Shown: positions 35,682 through 45,166, counted from the stretch's first letter. The stretch is DNA of 64,000 nt from Lentzea californiensis (GCF_024648825.1 NZ_JANBBE010000015.1:1-64000), one strand, 5' to 3'. Translations and numbers: made by a program. The notes: generated by a model from the sequence alone, not told the origin.

Positions 35682-35951
35682 ATGTGGGCGGTCATCGGAG
35701 TCTGGGACATCGACCCCGGAGCGCTCGACGCGTTGCGGGCTCAGGTGCCGCTGATGGCGTCGAGCAAGGTCGGGTTGCCCGGGTTCGTGCACGGCACGTG
35801 GACGCTCGACGGCCACATGATCCAGGTGTACGACAACGAGGCGGACGCGCGGCGCTACCACCAGGACATGCTGGACCAGGGTGCTACCGAGCCGCCCGGT
35901 GTGCGCTGCGTCGTGTGGGACGTGGCCGAAGTCGGCGCTGAGGCACCCTAG
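35682..35951 (+). CDS. small dimeric alpha-beta barrel-like protein
   Basis: This predicts 89 residues. The pattern MWAVIGVWDIDP...LPGFVHGTWTLDGHMIQVYDNEADARRYHQDM matches a small antibiotic-monooxygenase-like ferredoxin fold (one strand-helix-strand pair plus a closing strand). The family ranges from monooxygenases to ligand-binding proteins, so function is unknown. It is divergent from the acyltransferase gene, with a 78-bp gap that carries a TACAGT box. Confidence 0.65.
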   Translation: MWAVIGVWDIDPGALDALRAQVPLMASSKVGLPGFVHGTWTLDGHMIQVYDNEADARRYHQDMLDQGATEPPGVRCVVWDVAEVGAEAP

Positions 35952-35955
35952 GCAC

Positions 35956-36207
35956 GTGCGAGAAGTGTTCTGCCGCGTCTGCGGGTGGTCGGACGGGGGC
36001 GTGCGCTGGGAGAACGGCGTCGGCTCGTTCGACATCTGCGACTGCTGCGGGTGCGAGGCCGGCTATGAGGACGTGACGCCGGAAGGGGCCAGGGGCCACC
36101 GCGAGCGATGGCTCGCGGAGGGCACGCCGTGGTTCGACCGCAGGGCTCGCCCGGACGGCTGGGAGTGGCGTGACCAGCTCGACAGGGTGCCGGACGCCTT
36201 CCGCTGA
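35956..36207 (+). CDS. CPCC-type cysteine-rich protein
   Basis: This predicts 83 residues with FCRVCGWSDG, then FDICDCCGCEAGYED, then GTPWFDRRARPDGWEW and a C-terminal QLDRVP. This is the cysteine-rich CPCC family, with probable zinc binding by four or more of the five clustered cysteines. GTG at 35956 is chosen to begin just before the first cysteine pair, 4 nt after the preceding stop. Function unknown. Confidence 0.78.
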   Translation: MREVFCRVCGWSDGGVRWENGVGSFDICDCCGCEAGYEDVTPEGARGHRERWLAEGTPWFDRRARPDGWEWRDQLDRVPDAFR

Positions 36208-36219
36208 CAAGCTGGACGC

Positions 36220-37074
36220 ATGGCGATTCCTCTCATCATCGACACCGACCCCGGCGTCGACGACGCGTTCGCGCTCGCGCTCGCGGCCCGCAGTCCCGAG
36301 GTCGACCTCCGGGGGCTGACCACGGTCTTCGGCAACGTCGGACTCGACCTCACGACGGCCAACGCGTTGCGGTTGCTCGCTCATCTCGGCCGCACCGACG
36401 TACCGGTGGTGCGGGGGTTCGAGGGGCCTGGCGGTGCGGCGGACGTGCACGGGGAGGACGGGCTCGGCGGGCAGGCGCTCACGTTGCCGGAGAACCCGAA
36501 GGGGGTGCACGGGGAAGATCCTGTGCGGTTCTTCGCCGACAACCTCACGCCGGACACGGTGGTCGCCGCGATCGGGCCGCTGACGAACATCGCCGCCGCT
36601 CTCGAGGCCGGCATCGAGTTCCCGCGGCTGATCGTCATGGGTGGCGGGCTCGGCATCGGCAACATGACGGTGCGTGCCGAGTTCAACTTCTGGGCCGACG
36701 CCGCGGCGGCGCGGACGGTGATCCGCCTGGGCAACCCGATCGTGGTGCCGCTCAACCTGACGCAGCGGTGCATCGCGGACACCGAGTTCCTCGCGAACGT
36801 CGACCCGGTGCTCAGCAACCTCACCGGCACCTACCGGGAGTACCTCGCGAGGCACTCCGAGCAGAACATGTCGGGACGCGAGGAGGGCATCCTCGTCCAC
36901 GACGCCGTCGCGGTGGCCGAGGCGATCGTGCCCGGAACGCTGAGCCTCCGGACGCACGGACTCGACATCGACGACGAGGGTGCGCTCGTCGAGGGAAAGC
37001 ACCAGGTAGAGGTCGCGGAGGACTGCGATTGGCCCGCGCTGAGGGCCTTCATGGAGCAGCGCTTGTCCGTTTGA
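36220..37074 (+). CDS. inosine-uridine-type nucleoside hydrolase
   Basis: A 284-residue nucleoside N-ribohydrolase. The calcium and ribose site is DTDPGVDDAFAL, with VFGNVGLDLTT and the second Asp region ILVHDAVAVAEAI. It cleaves purine or pyrimidine ribosides to base plus ribose for salvage. It begins 12 nt after the CPCC gene, so the two may be cotranscribed. Confidence 0.94.
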   Translation: MAIPLIIDTDPGVDDAFALALAARSPEVDLRGLTTVFGNVGLDLTTANALRLLAHLGRTDVPVVRGFEGPGGAADVHGEDGLGGQALTLPENPKGVHGEDPVRFFADNLTPDTVVAAIGPLTNIAAALEAGIEFPRLIVMGGGLGIGNMTVRAEFNFWADAAAARTVIRLGNPIVVPLNLTQRCIADTEFLANVDPVLSNLTGTYREYLARHSEQNMSGREEGILVHDAVAVAEAIVPGTLSLRTHGLDIDDEGALVEGKHQVEVAEDCDWPALRAFMEQRLSV

Positions 37075-37132
37075 CGACAACTTCGTGTCGCTCTCTGGGG
37101 TTGTGCGGGCACGGTAAGTAGGGTCCGCGACC

Positions 37133-40100
37133 ATGCAGCGAAGAGTCCTCACGACAGCTGCGGTGGCGGTGGCCATGACGTTCGGAGTGGTCCCTGCCTC
37201 CGCTCAGCCCCAGATTCAGGTGGTGCCGGATCCGGCGGCACACGTGAACCCGTTCATCGGCACGACCAACCTCGGAAACACCTTCCCCGGCGCGGTCGTG
37301 CCGTTCGGCATGTTCTCCTTCAGCCCGGAAGCCAGCCGCGGCAACACCCTGCGCGCCGCGGCTCCCGGCGGATACCGGTACGACGCCACGAAGATCCGCG
37401 GCTTCAGCCTCACCCACATGTCGGGCACGGGCTGCGCGGGCGGCAGCGGTGACATCCCGATCTTCCCGCACGTCGGGGCCGTCACGACCTCGCCGACCAC
37501 GGACGCGACCGACGCGGTCTACGCCAGCGAGTTCGCGCACGCGGACGAGGTGGCCAAGCCCGGCCGCTACGACGTGACGCTCAAGTCCGGCGCCAAGGCC
37601 GAGCTGTCCGCCACCGAACGCACCGGTGCCGCGCGGTTCAGCTTCCCCGCCGACAAGCCGGCGACGGTGCTGATCAACACGTCCAAGTCGCAGGTCGGCA
37701 GCAGTGACGCGCAGACCGTGGTCGACAAGGACAAGCGGGCCATCACCGGCTCCGTGACCAGCGGGAACTTCTGCGGCTACATCAACCAGGTAGGCCGCCG
37801 CAGCTACTACACGCTGCACTTCGTGGCGGAGTTCGACCAGGAGTTCACCGAGGTCGGCACGTACCAGGACAACGTTGTCACGCCCGGAAGCACGTCCTCC
37901 AAGGGCGGCACGACGTACGGGACGAACGGCTGGCCGGTGCTGGGCAAGGGTTCCGGCGCGTACCTCGGATTCGCACCCGGCAGCCAGGTGGGCGTCAAGG
38001 TCGGCATCTCCTACGTCAGCCTGGACAACGCGCGGGAGAACCTGAAGGCCGAGAACAAAGGCCAGTCCATCGAGGACATGAGGGACAACGCGTACATCGC
38101 GTGGCAGAAGCAGCTCAAGCGCATCGAGGTCGGCGGCGGCTCCGATGACGAGCGGACCAAGTTCTACACGGCGCTGTACCACTCGCTGTTGCACCCCAAC
38201 CTGTTCAGCGACGTCAACGGCGAGTACGCCGGGTTCGACGGCAGGACGCACAAGATCGACAAGAGACGGCAGAAAGCCCAGTACGGCACGTTCTCCGGCT
38301 GGGACATCTACCGCTCGCAGTTGCAGCTGCTCACCCTGCTCGAACCGCAGATCGGCTCGGACATCGCGCAGTCGCTGCTCAACCAGGCCGAGCAGAACAA
38401 CGGCGTGTGGGACCGCTGGACGCACAACGGCGGCGGCACCCACGTCATGAACGGTGACCCGGCGCCGATCGCGTTGGCAGCCATCTCGGCTTTCGGCGGC
38501 GACAAGTACGACCTCAAGACGTCTTTGAAGTCGTTGGTCAAAGCCGCGACCGTGCCCACGGCGCTGGATCTGAGCAAGGACGGCTGGGCCGTCATGTCGG
38601 TCGGGCAGCGGCCGTCGCTCGACAAGTACCTGCGGAACAATTACATGCCGGCCGTGTCGAACGCCTGGGGTGGCGCGGCGGAGACCCTGGAGATCTCCGC
38701 GGCGGACTTCGCGATCAGCCAACTGGCCGAGCGCACGGGCGACAGGAAGACCGCGAAGACGTTCGCCGAACGCGCGCAGTGGTGGCAGAACAACTTCGAC
38801 CCGGTCGCCGACAGGACGGGCGGCTACATCCGCAACCGCAACGCCGACGGCACGTGGGTCAAGGACTTCACGCCCGACACCGGCAACGGGTTCGTCGAGG
38901 GCAGCAGCGCCCAGTACACGTGGATGGTCACCCACAACGTCGCCGGGCTCGTCGACTCGCTCGGCGGCCGTGAGCGCGCCGGCAAGCGGCTGGACGACTT
39001 CTTCCACAACGCCGACGGCACGTGGGCGTTGACCGGCCGCGGTGGCGCGAAGTCCGAACTGGACAACGAGCCGTCGGTGAACGTGCCGTGGCTCTACAAC
39101 TACACCGGCCAGCCCGCCAAGGCGCAGGAGACGCTGCGCGAGACCATCACCACGCTGTGGAAGAACGCGCCCGGCGGCATTCCCGGCAACGACGACCTCG
39201 GCGCCATGTCGTCGTGGTTCGTGTTCACCTCGATGGGCATCTACCCGCAGGTGCCTTCGCGTGCCGAACTGGTGCTGAGCAGCCCGCTGTTCACGTCGGT
39301 GAAGATCAACCGCGGTGGCGGCAAGGACATCACGATCACCGCACCCGCCGCGAACACCGCCACGAAGTACGTGCAGTCGCTGAAGGTCAACGGTCGCGCG
39401 ACGTCGAAGACCTGGCTGCCGGAGTCGTTCGTGGAACGCGGCGGCAAGCTGGACTTCGTGCTGGGCAAGGCCCCTTCCGCGTGGGGCACGGGTGCCTCGG
39501 ACGCCCCGCCGTCGTTCCGCGACGGCGAGAAGCCGATCAAGCACGACCAGCCGTACTTCCTCACGGTCGAACCGCGGCAGCTCGTGGTGGAGCCGGGCAA
39601 GTCGGTCACGGCGAAGGTCGACTCCGTCAAGCTCTACGACGGTGACCCGAAGGCGACCTACACGATCACCGGCTCGGACTCGCTCACGTTCACGCCGACC
39701 ACCGGCTCCGTGCCTTCGGAGTTCACGGTCACGGCCAAACCCGATACGCCGCAGGGCTTCTACGACATCGCCGTGACGGTGAACGTCGAGGGTGCCGCCA
39801 AGCCGGTCGTGCTCCCCCAGACGATCAAGGTGGCTCCGGCGGGCAGCATGCTCGCCGCGGTGAACAACGTCGGTGCTTCGGCCGATGCCGACGGCGAGGG
39901 CGACTTCGACGGCGGCGGCTACAGCTATTCGCGCGAGGCATTGGCCACGGCCGGTCTCACGCCGGGTGGCACGAGCACCGTCGACGGCCTCACGTTCACC
40001 TGGCCGTCGTCACCTCCTGGCCGGCCCGACAACGCGACGGCGGCGAAGCAAACGCTTGCCCTGTCCGGAACCCGGCTCGCCTTCGTCGGTTCCGCGACCA

Positions 40101-40390
40101 ACGGAGCGCGGACGAAACCGGCCACGGTGACGTTCACGGACGGCACCACGGCGTCGGTGGACATCGGCTTCAGCGACTGGACGCTGGGCGGTGGCGGGGC
40201 GGCGCCGAGCTTCGGCAACGTGATCCTCGCGAACACTCCGTACCGCAACACGCTGGGCGGCGGCAACGAGAAGGTCGCCACGCACATCTTCGCGACGAAG
40301 ACGTACGTGGCTCCCGAAGGGAAGACGCTCGCGTCCGTCGTGCTGCCGGACGACGTGAACATGCACGTCTTCGCCGTGGCACTGGGTTAG
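37133..40390 (+). CDS. secreted GH92 alpha-mannosidase
   Basis: This 1085-residue secreted enzyme has a signal peptide (residues 1-24, ASA cleavage), a GH92 N-terminal beta-sandwich and catalytic barrel (VNPFIGTTNLGNTFPGAV at about 38-55; the catalytic region with NGDPAPIAL and the late LGAMSSWFVF), then a NEW3-like domain (about 800-900) and a final beta-sandwich that may bind carbohydrate. GH92 enzymes are calcium-dependent exo-alpha-1,2/1,3-mannosidases acting on N-glycans or fungal mannan. It is longer than the usual 750-770-residue core because of the two added domains. Confidence 0.93.
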   Translation: MQRRVLTTAAVAVAMTFGVVPASAQPQIQVVPDPAAHVNPFIGTTNLGNTFPGAVVPFGMFSFSPEASRGNTLRAAAPGGYRYDATKIRGFSLTHMSGTGCAGGSGDIPIFPHVGAVTTSPTTDATDAVYASEFAHADEVAKPGRYDVTLKSGAKAELSATERTGAARFSFPADKPATVLINTSKSQVGSSDAQTVVDKDKRAITGSVTSGNFCGYINQVGRRSYYTLHFVAEFDQEFTEVGTYQDNVVTPGSTSSKGGTTYGTNGWPVLGKGSGAYLGFAPGSQVGVKVGISYVSLDNARENLKAENKGQSIEDMRDNAYIAWQKQLKRIEVGGGSDDERTKFYTALYHSLLHPNLFSDVNGEYAGFDGRTHKIDKRRQKAQYGTFSGWDIYRSQLQLLTLLEPQIGSDIAQSLLNQAEQNNGVWDRWTHNGGGTHVMNGDPAPIALAAISAFGGDKYDLKTSLKSLVKAATVPTALDLSKDGWAVMSVGQRPSLDKYLRNNYMPAVSNAWGGAAETLEISAADFAISQLAERTGDRKTAKTFAERAQWWQNNFDPVADRTGGYIRNRNADGTWVKDFTPDTGNGFVEGSSAQYTWMVTHNVAGLVDSLGGRERAGKRLDDFFHNADGTWALTGRGGAKSELDNEPSVNVPWLYNYTGQPAKAQETLRETITTLWKNAPGGIPGNDDLGAMSSWFVFTSMGIYPQVPSRAELVLSSPLFTSVKINRGGGKDITITAPAANTATKYVQSLKVNGRATSKTWLPESFVERGGKLDFVLGKAPSAWGTGASDAPPSFRDGEKPIKHDQPYFLTVEPRQLVVEPGKSVTAKVDSVKLYDGDPKATYTITGSDSLTFTPTTGSVPSEFTVTAKPDTPQGFYDIAVTVNVEGAAKPVVLPQTIKVAPAGSMLAAVNNVGASADADGEGDFDGGGYSYSREALATAGLTPGGTSTVDGLTFTWPSSPPGRPDNATAAKQTLALSGTRLAFVGSATNGARTKPATVTFTDGTTASVDIGFSDWTLGGGGAAPSFGNVILANTPYRNTLGGGNEKVATHIFATKTYVAPEGKTLASVVLPDDVNMHVFAVALG

Positions 40391-40401
40391 TCCGAACCGG
40401 T

Positions 40402-40433
40402 GGGGCGGCTCGGTTCACCGGCCGGGCCGCCCC
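40402..40433 (+). terminator. GC-rich hairpin after GH92 gene
   Basis: GGGGCGGC (40402-40409) pairs with GCCGCCCC (40426-40433) with a second short CGG/CCG stem inside. No U-tract follows. It stands between the mannosidase stop and the next start, so it likely ends that transcript. Confidence 0.5.
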
Positions 40434-40454
40434 TGCCGAGCGGATGATCCTGCG

Positions 40455-42293
40455 GTGACCGACATCGAGCAGCGGCTCGTCAAGGCGGCCCGCGACGGCG
40501 AGTGGCTGGAGTGCACGGAGCCGGACGACGTGGTGCGCGCAAGCCTGATCAGGGAGTTGCTGCTCGGCCAGCACGGCGAACTCGACCCGCGTGGGGTGAG
40601 GCTGAGCGGCGCGCGGATCGAGGGCATCCTCGACCTCACCCGCGTCAAAGCCTCAGCCGGCCTCACGTTCAACCACTGCACGATCGACGAGCCGATCACG
40701 GCCCTGTACGCGAGCCTGCCCAACCTGATCTTCAACGGCGGGCGCTGTGCGGGAATCCGCGCGGACAGCCTCCAGGTGGACAGCGTCCTGTTCCTGCGCA
40801 ACGGCATCCGGATCACCAGTGACAGCCCGCTAGGCGCGGTCAGACTCGTCGGTGCCCACGTCGGAGCGGACCTCGACCTGGCCGGCGCGGAGATCACCAG
40901 CACCGCCGGTGCCGCGATCGAGGCAGGGGGCATCGCGGTCGACGGGCAGGTCTCGTTCCGGGAAGGGGTCCGGATCAGCGCGCACGGTCGCCGCGGCGCG
41001 ATCAACCTCACCGGCGCTCACCTCTCGTCGGACTTCGACGTGGTGGAGACCGAGATCGCCAACGACACCGGGCCTGCGTTGGTCCTCGACAGCGCCGTCA
41101 TCGGCGGCAGCCTCCTGCTCCGCGACAGGAACCGGATCAGCGCGCACGGCGAAGGACTCGACCTCCGAGGCGCTCACATCTCAGGACAGTTCGGCCTGGG
41201 CAACACGGAGATCACCAGCGCGACAGCGGCCGCGATCGCCGCGAACAGCGTCCAGGTCAACGGAAACCTCGTCCTGAGGGACGACCTCCGCATCAGCGGT
41301 CACGACGAGGTCGGCGCCGTGAACCTGGTCGGCGGGCGCATCGGAGGGGTCCTCGCGCTGACCGACACGACGATCACCAACGTCATCGGTCCCGCGATCG
41401 CCGCCGACCGCGTCCGCGTGGACAGCACCGTGGCCCTCGCCGGCCGGACCCGGCTCTGCGCAGGTGGTGAAGCCTCGGCACTCAAAGTGGTCGGCGCCCA
41501 CATCGGCGGTGGGTTCGGCTGCGGCGAGACGGTCGAACTGGAGACGAAGCCGGAGTCGGCTCCGGTGCTCGACCTCCGGGACACGACGGTGGGCGCCATG
41601 GTGGCCCTGCCGCACTCCGGCCTGTGTCCCGATCGCGGCCGCGGCACGACGTGCGGGCACAAGAGACTCGTGCGCCTCGAACACTTCGGCTACACGTCGC
41701 TCGCGTCCGGCTGGGACTGGGAGGAGTGGCTGCACGTCGTTCGCTGCCACACGCCCGCCTACCACGCTTCGGCCTACCAACGGCTCGCCGCCGTCGAGCG
41801 GGCGGCCGGGCACGACGGGCTGGTGCGGCAGATCCTCATGGCGCAGCAGACCGATCTGCGCCGCCGCAGTCCCCAGTCCCTCGGCAGCACGCTGACGCGG
41901 TGGTTCCACTGGCTGTGGGGAGTGCTGGCCGGGTACGGCTACCGCGCTCGACGCACGGCTGCCGCGCTCCTGCTGGTCCTCGTCGTCGCCGGGGCGATCG
42001 GCTGGTGGGCGGGACAGGTGCCGACCCGGCCCGGCCACCTCGCCGCCGAACGGGTGACGACCGCGACGACCGGGGCCGGAACCCCCTGTTCCGCGGTCGA
42101 GCTGATCGGGCTCGGGCTGGACCGCGGGTTGCCGCTGGCGATGACCGGGATGCGGGCGCGGTGCGACCTCGACAGCGCGTCGAAGAAGGGGCAGGCGTTC
42201 ACGGCGGCGATCTGGCTGGTGCAGTTCACGGTGTGGGGGCTGGCGACGCTGGCGCTGGCCGGGTACACGAACCTGGTGCGCAAGCCGGGCTGA
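40455..42293 (+). CDS. beta-solenoid repeat membrane protein
   Basis: This predicts 612 residues. Residues about 125-360 hold five copies of a roughly 53-residue unit, each with an LxGAHIGxxxxL-type turn (133, 187, 239, 293, 347) and ending in RISAHG-like blocks, the look of a right-handed beta-solenoid related to bactofilin-like or pentapeptide folds. Two transmembrane helices follow near the C-terminus (about 500-520 and 583-605). Relatives are annotated membrane-associated oxidoreductase without any redox motif. No catalytic residues are visible; a structural or adhesive role seems more likely. GTG start. Confidence 0.8.
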   Translation: MTDIEQRLVKAARDGEWLECTEPDDVVRASLIRELLLGQHGELDPRGVRLSGARIEGILDLTRVKASAGLTFNHCTIDEPITALYASLPNLIFNGGRCAGIRADSLQVDSVLFLRNGIRITSDSPLGAVRLVGAHVGADLDLAGAEITSTAGAAIEAGGIAVDGQVSFREGVRISAHGRRGAINLTGAHLSSDFDVVETEIANDTGPALVLDSAVIGGSLLLRDRNRISAHGEGLDLRGAHISGQFGLGNTEITSATAAAIAANSVQVNGNLVLRDDLRISGHDEVGAVNLVGGRIGGVLALTDTTITNVIGPAIAADRVRVDSTVALAGRTRLCAGGEASALKVVGAHIGGGFGCGETVELETKPESAPVLDLRDTTVGAMVALPHSGLCPDRGRGTTCGHKRLVRLEHFGYTSLASGWDWEEWLHVVRCHTPAYHASAYQRLAAVERAAGHDGLVRQILMAQQTDLRRRSPQSLGSTLTRWFHWLWGVLAGYGYRARRTAAALLLVLVVAGAIGWWAGQVPTRPGHLAAERVTTATTGAGTPCSAVELIGLGLDRGLPLAMTGMRARCDLDSASKKGQAFTAAIWLVQFTVWGLATLALAGYTNLVRKPG

Positions 42294-42317
42294 AGTCGCG
42301 ACCAATAGGGTTGGAGC

Positions 42318-43025
42318 GTGTTCTCGGTTTCCGAACGCGACCAGTTGCGTCGTGATCTCGTCAACGCCGCCGACGTCGACCCGCGGGTGGTCGGGGCGGC
42401 GCTGACCGGGTCCGCGGCCGTGGGCCGGGAAGATCGCTGGTCGGACATCGACTTCGCCTTGTCGGTCGAACGCGACGTCGACGCGGTGGTGGCCGACTGG
42501 ACCGCGTTGATGTACGCGTGCGGGGCTGTCGGCCATCTCGACGTGCGGAGCGGGAAGACGTTGTTCCGCGTGTTCCTGATGCGGTCCACGTTGCAGGTGG
42601 ACATCGCGTTCTGGCCGTCGGACGGGTTCGGGGCGACCGGGCCGACGTTCAAGCTGCTGTTCGGCGAGGCGGACACGCTGCCGCAGGCCGGGCAGCCCGA
42701 CCGGGACGAGCTGATCGGCCTCGCCTGGCTGTACGCCCTGCACGCGCGGTCGTCCATCGCGCGCGGACGCGGGTGGCAGGCGCTCTACATGATCAACGGC
42801 ATGCGGGACCACGTGATGTCGTTGTGGTGCCTGCGCGAAGGCGTGAACGCGGTGCAGGGGCGAGGGCTGGACGACCTGCGGGACGCCGACGCGTTCGCCG
42901 GGACGGTGGTGCTGTCCACCCACCCCGACGAGTTGCGGCGGGCATTTCAGGTGCTGACCGGGCTGTTGCTCGGGGAGATCACTGAGCCGGAACTGCGTGA
43001 GGCCGTGCGGGCGCTGTCTCCCTGA
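42318..43025 (+). CDS. nucleotidyltransferase-like protein
   Basis: A 235-residue protein with the minimal nucleotidyltransferase signature GSAAVGREDRWSDIDFAL (GS-x10-SDxD) and a following helical domain. Relatives modify small molecules or proteins with nucleotides, including aminoglycosides, but the acceptor here is unknown. The GTG has TAGGGT 6 nt upstream. Its 3' end overlaps the convergent gene by 47 nt. Confidence 0.8.
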   Translation: MFSVSERDQLRRDLVNAADVDPRVVGAALTGSAAVGREDRWSDIDFALSVERDVDAVVADWTALMYACGAVGHLDVRSGKTLFRVFLMRSTLQVDIAFWPSDGFGATGPTFKLLFGEADTLPQAGQPDRDELIGLAWLYALHARSSIARGRGWQALYMINGMRDHVMSLWCLREGVNAVQGRGLDDLRDADAFAGTVVLSTHPDELRRAFQVLTGLLLGEITEPELREAVRALSP

Positions 43026-43368
43026 GCAGCAACGCCGCCGTGAGCAGGACGAGCACGGCCGCCGATCCATGCACCGCGAGTGCGAAGCCCACTGAGCCGC
43101 CGTGCGTCATCACGGCCAGGCAGTCGCCGATCGGAATGATCGAGTCCGCGAGGACCACCCAGCCCAGGGCCCGGCGCTGGCCCATCAGCAGCAGGATCAA
43201 AGCCGTCAGCGCGTAGGCGATGTCGCGCACGCCCTTCACGACGTAGTAGCCGGCCGGGTCCGTGATGCCGAAGCCCGCGGCCGCTCCATCGCCGTTGAGC
43301 AGGTAGTTCAGGCCGAAGTAGAAGCCCGCCAGCACGACGAGCCAACCCAGGATCGTGGTCGAACGCAT
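42979..43368 (-). CDS. DUF4267 membrane protein
   Basis: This 129-residue protein has four hydrophobic segments and the DUF4267 look (GFYFGLNYLLNGDGAAAGFGI, VKGVRDIAYALTALILLLMG, LGWVVLADSIIPIGD). Homologs are small integral membrane proteins of unknown role. The ATG at 43368 has GGAGG 5 nt upstream. It is divergent from a tetR gene, and the intergenic region holds two matching operators, so TetR control is likely. Confidence 0.85.
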   Translation of the reverse strand: MRSTTILGWLVVLAGFYFGLNYLLNGDGAAAGFGITDPAGYYVVKGVRDIAYALTALILLLMGQRRALGWVVLADSIIPIGDCLAVMTHGGSVGFALAVHGSAAVLVLLTAALLLRETAPARPHAVPAQ

Positions 43369-43383
43369 TGCATCCTCCGAATA

Positions 43384-43449
43384 TCTAGCACTGCTAGCAA
43401 CAAGAGCGACGCTAACACTAGAAGCGCTCGAATGTCTAGCAGTGCTAGA
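43384..43449. promoter_or_regulatory. paired TetR operators
   Basis: TCTAGCAGTGCTAGA (43435-43449) is a perfect 15-bp palindrome with central G, and TCTAGCACTGCTAGC (43384-43398) matches it at 13 of 15 positions, 51 bp apart. They lie one before each divergent gene. The right one overlaps a TAGATT box 7 nt before the tetR GTG, so autorepression is expected. Confidence 0.78.
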
Positions 43450-43458
43450 TTTAGCGGC

Positions 43459-44046
43459 GTGACCATCCAGAACCGGCGAGAGCGCGAGCGTGCCGAACGC
43501 CATCAGCTGATCATCGACGCCGCCCGGGACCTGGCCGAGGCGGAGGGCTGGGACGCGGTCACCACGCGCCGGCTCGCGGAGAAGGTCGAGTACAGCCAGC
43601 CGGTGCTCTACAGCCACTTCAAGGGCAAGGACGCGATCACGCGCGCGGTCGCGATCCAGGGGTGCGGTGAGCTGGCCCGGCTGCTGCGGAAAGCCCGTCC
43701 GTCGCGCGGGGAGTCACGGCTGCGGGCCGCGGCGGAGGCGTACCTGGAGTTCGCGCGGCGAAGGCCCGCGCTCTACGACGCGATGTTCGTCCAGCAGTCC
43801 GACATCCCGTGGGGCACGGACGAGGTGCCGCAGGAACTGCTCGACGCGTTCGGAGAACTGGTCGCCGCGGTCGAGCCCGTCCGAGGCGAACGAGACCTGG
43901 AGGCGTTGACCGAGGTCTTCTGGAGCTCGCTGCACGGCATCGCGACGCTCATGCAGGGCGGGAGACTGCGGCCTGAGTACGACGAGACCCGTCTCGACCT
44001 GCTGCTAGGTGCGCTCAGCCTCGCACAGCACGAAGACGGGCTTTGA
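43459..44046 (+). CDS. TetR family repressor
   Basis: This 195-residue regulator has the helix-turn-helix AVTTRRLAEKVEYSQPVLYSHFKGKDAI (about residues 33-60). The GTG at 43459 is chosen because the start is 7 nt after TAGATT (leaderless) and the HTH follows at normal distance. Most likely it represses itself and the divergent DUF4267 gene. Its 3' end overlaps the convergent THUMP-like gene by 42 nt. Confidence 0.9.
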   Translation: MTIQNRRERERAERHQLIIDAARDLAEAEGWDAVTTRRLAEKVEYSQPVLYSHFKGKDAITRAVAIQGCGELARLLRKARPSRGESRLRAAAEAYLEFARRRPALYDAMFVQQSDIPWGTDEVPQELLDAFGELVAAVEPVRGERDLEALTEVFWSSLHGIATLMQGGRLRPEYDETRLDLLLGALSLAQHEDGL

Positions 44047-45165
44047 GCCGATCCGGGTCAGCACGACCGTCGCCGACGCGGAACCGGAGAGCTTCAGGCG
44101 TTTGCGCATCGTGTTCGGGTCGACGTCCAGGCCTCGCACCAGGATCTCCAGCCGGCCGACCGCCCGCGTCTTCAGCAACGACTTGAGCGATTTCTCCGTG
44201 TAGTGCCCGTGTTCGAGCACGCGGAACGCCCGGATGCCAGGAGGCGGCTTGGACCCGCTCAGGTAGGCGATGCGCTCGTCGAGCTGCCACAACCCGTGCC
44301 GGGCCGCGTAATGACGCACCAGCCCGGCGCGCACGACCGCGCCGTCCGGATCGATGATCCACTCGCCGGGCGGGGCGACCGGGCAGTCGTCCGGCTCGGC
44401 GTCCGTCAGGGTCCACGAGTCGGAGCCGTGCAGAACGGTGGCACGGCGCGTGACCCCCGGCGTGGCAAGGCCCCGGGTCCACAGACAGGCTTCGCGGACC
44501 GCGCCGTCGAGGGACACGACCTCGATCTCGGCGGCCCACGGCGCGACCGCGAAGTCGATGCCGGGAGCGCACTTCACAGCGAGATCGACACCCGAGTACA
44601 CCTCGGACAGCTCGTCCAGCGGCGGCACGAAGTCCGAGGGGTTCCACTTGCGGCGGCCGGACGAGTCACGGCGAGCGGGGTCCGCGGTGACGGCCGAAGC
44701 CCGCGACACCGGGCGCAGGGCATCGGCGACGACGACGAGCCGGCCCGGAACGTTGTTGCGCGCCATGGCGAGCCGCACCGGGTCGAGGTCCGAGCCGACG
44801 CAGACGGAGGCCACCTCGTTGAGCGCGAAGAGGTCCGCGCCGACCGAACATGTGACGTCGTGCACCGAACGACCGGCGAACCGCAGCGCACGATGCCGGG
44901 CGACCGCGGAAGCCGTGGCCTGTTGCAAAGCGTCGTCGGTGAAGAGCCACGACGCAGCGGAGTCCAGTTTGGACACCGCACGGCGCCGCAGCAGCACAGT
45001 TTCCACGACCGGGGCGAAAGAAGACCCGAGGAGCTTGCGGGCCGTCTCGACGTCGCGCAACCGGGAAGCGTCGGTGAACGGCAACGCGTCCACCTCGGCC
45101 AGCGCGGCGGTTCCGGCGGCAGAGCGCAGGAACGCCACGTCGGCAGTGGTGAACGCGTAGCCCAA
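44005..45165 (-). CDS. THUMP-like domain methyltransferase (Rv3037c-like)
   Basis: This 386-residue protein has a Rossmann core with HDVTCSVGADLFAL and a SAM site, followed by PARRDSSGRRKW (DPAR motif as in RNA methyltransferases) and a C-terminal THUMP-like fold (about 315-386, RLEILVRGLDVDPNTMRKRL). It probably methylates RNA. It starts at TTG 45165, one base after the preceding stop, so it depends on translational coupling. It corresponds by position to Rv3037c. Confidence 0.82.
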   Translation of the reverse strand: MGYAFTTADVAFLRSAAGTAALAEVDALPFTDASRLRDVETARKLLGSSFAPVVETVLLRRRAVSKLDSAASWLFTDDALQQATASAVARHRALRFAGRSVHDVTCSVGADLFALNEVASVCVGSDLDPVRLAMARNNVPGRLVVVADALRPVSRASAVTADPARRDSSGRRKWNPSDFVPPLDELSEVYSGVDLAVKCAPGIDFAVAPWAAEIEVVSLDGAVREACLWTRGLATPGVTRRATVLHGSDSWTLTDAEPDDCPVAPPGEWIIDPDGAVVRAGLVRHYAARHGLWQLDERIAYLSGSKPPPGIRAFRVLEHGHYTEKSLKSLLKTRAVGRLEILVRGLDVDPNTMRKRLKLSGSASATVVLTRIGSKPVFVLCEAERT

Positions 45166-45166
45166 C

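Noticed and set aside
37049-39544. 831-codon open frame antisense to the GH92 gene
   Set aside because: Repetitive Arg/Val/Leu shadow without motifs. The GH92 frame has signal peptide and conserved motifs.
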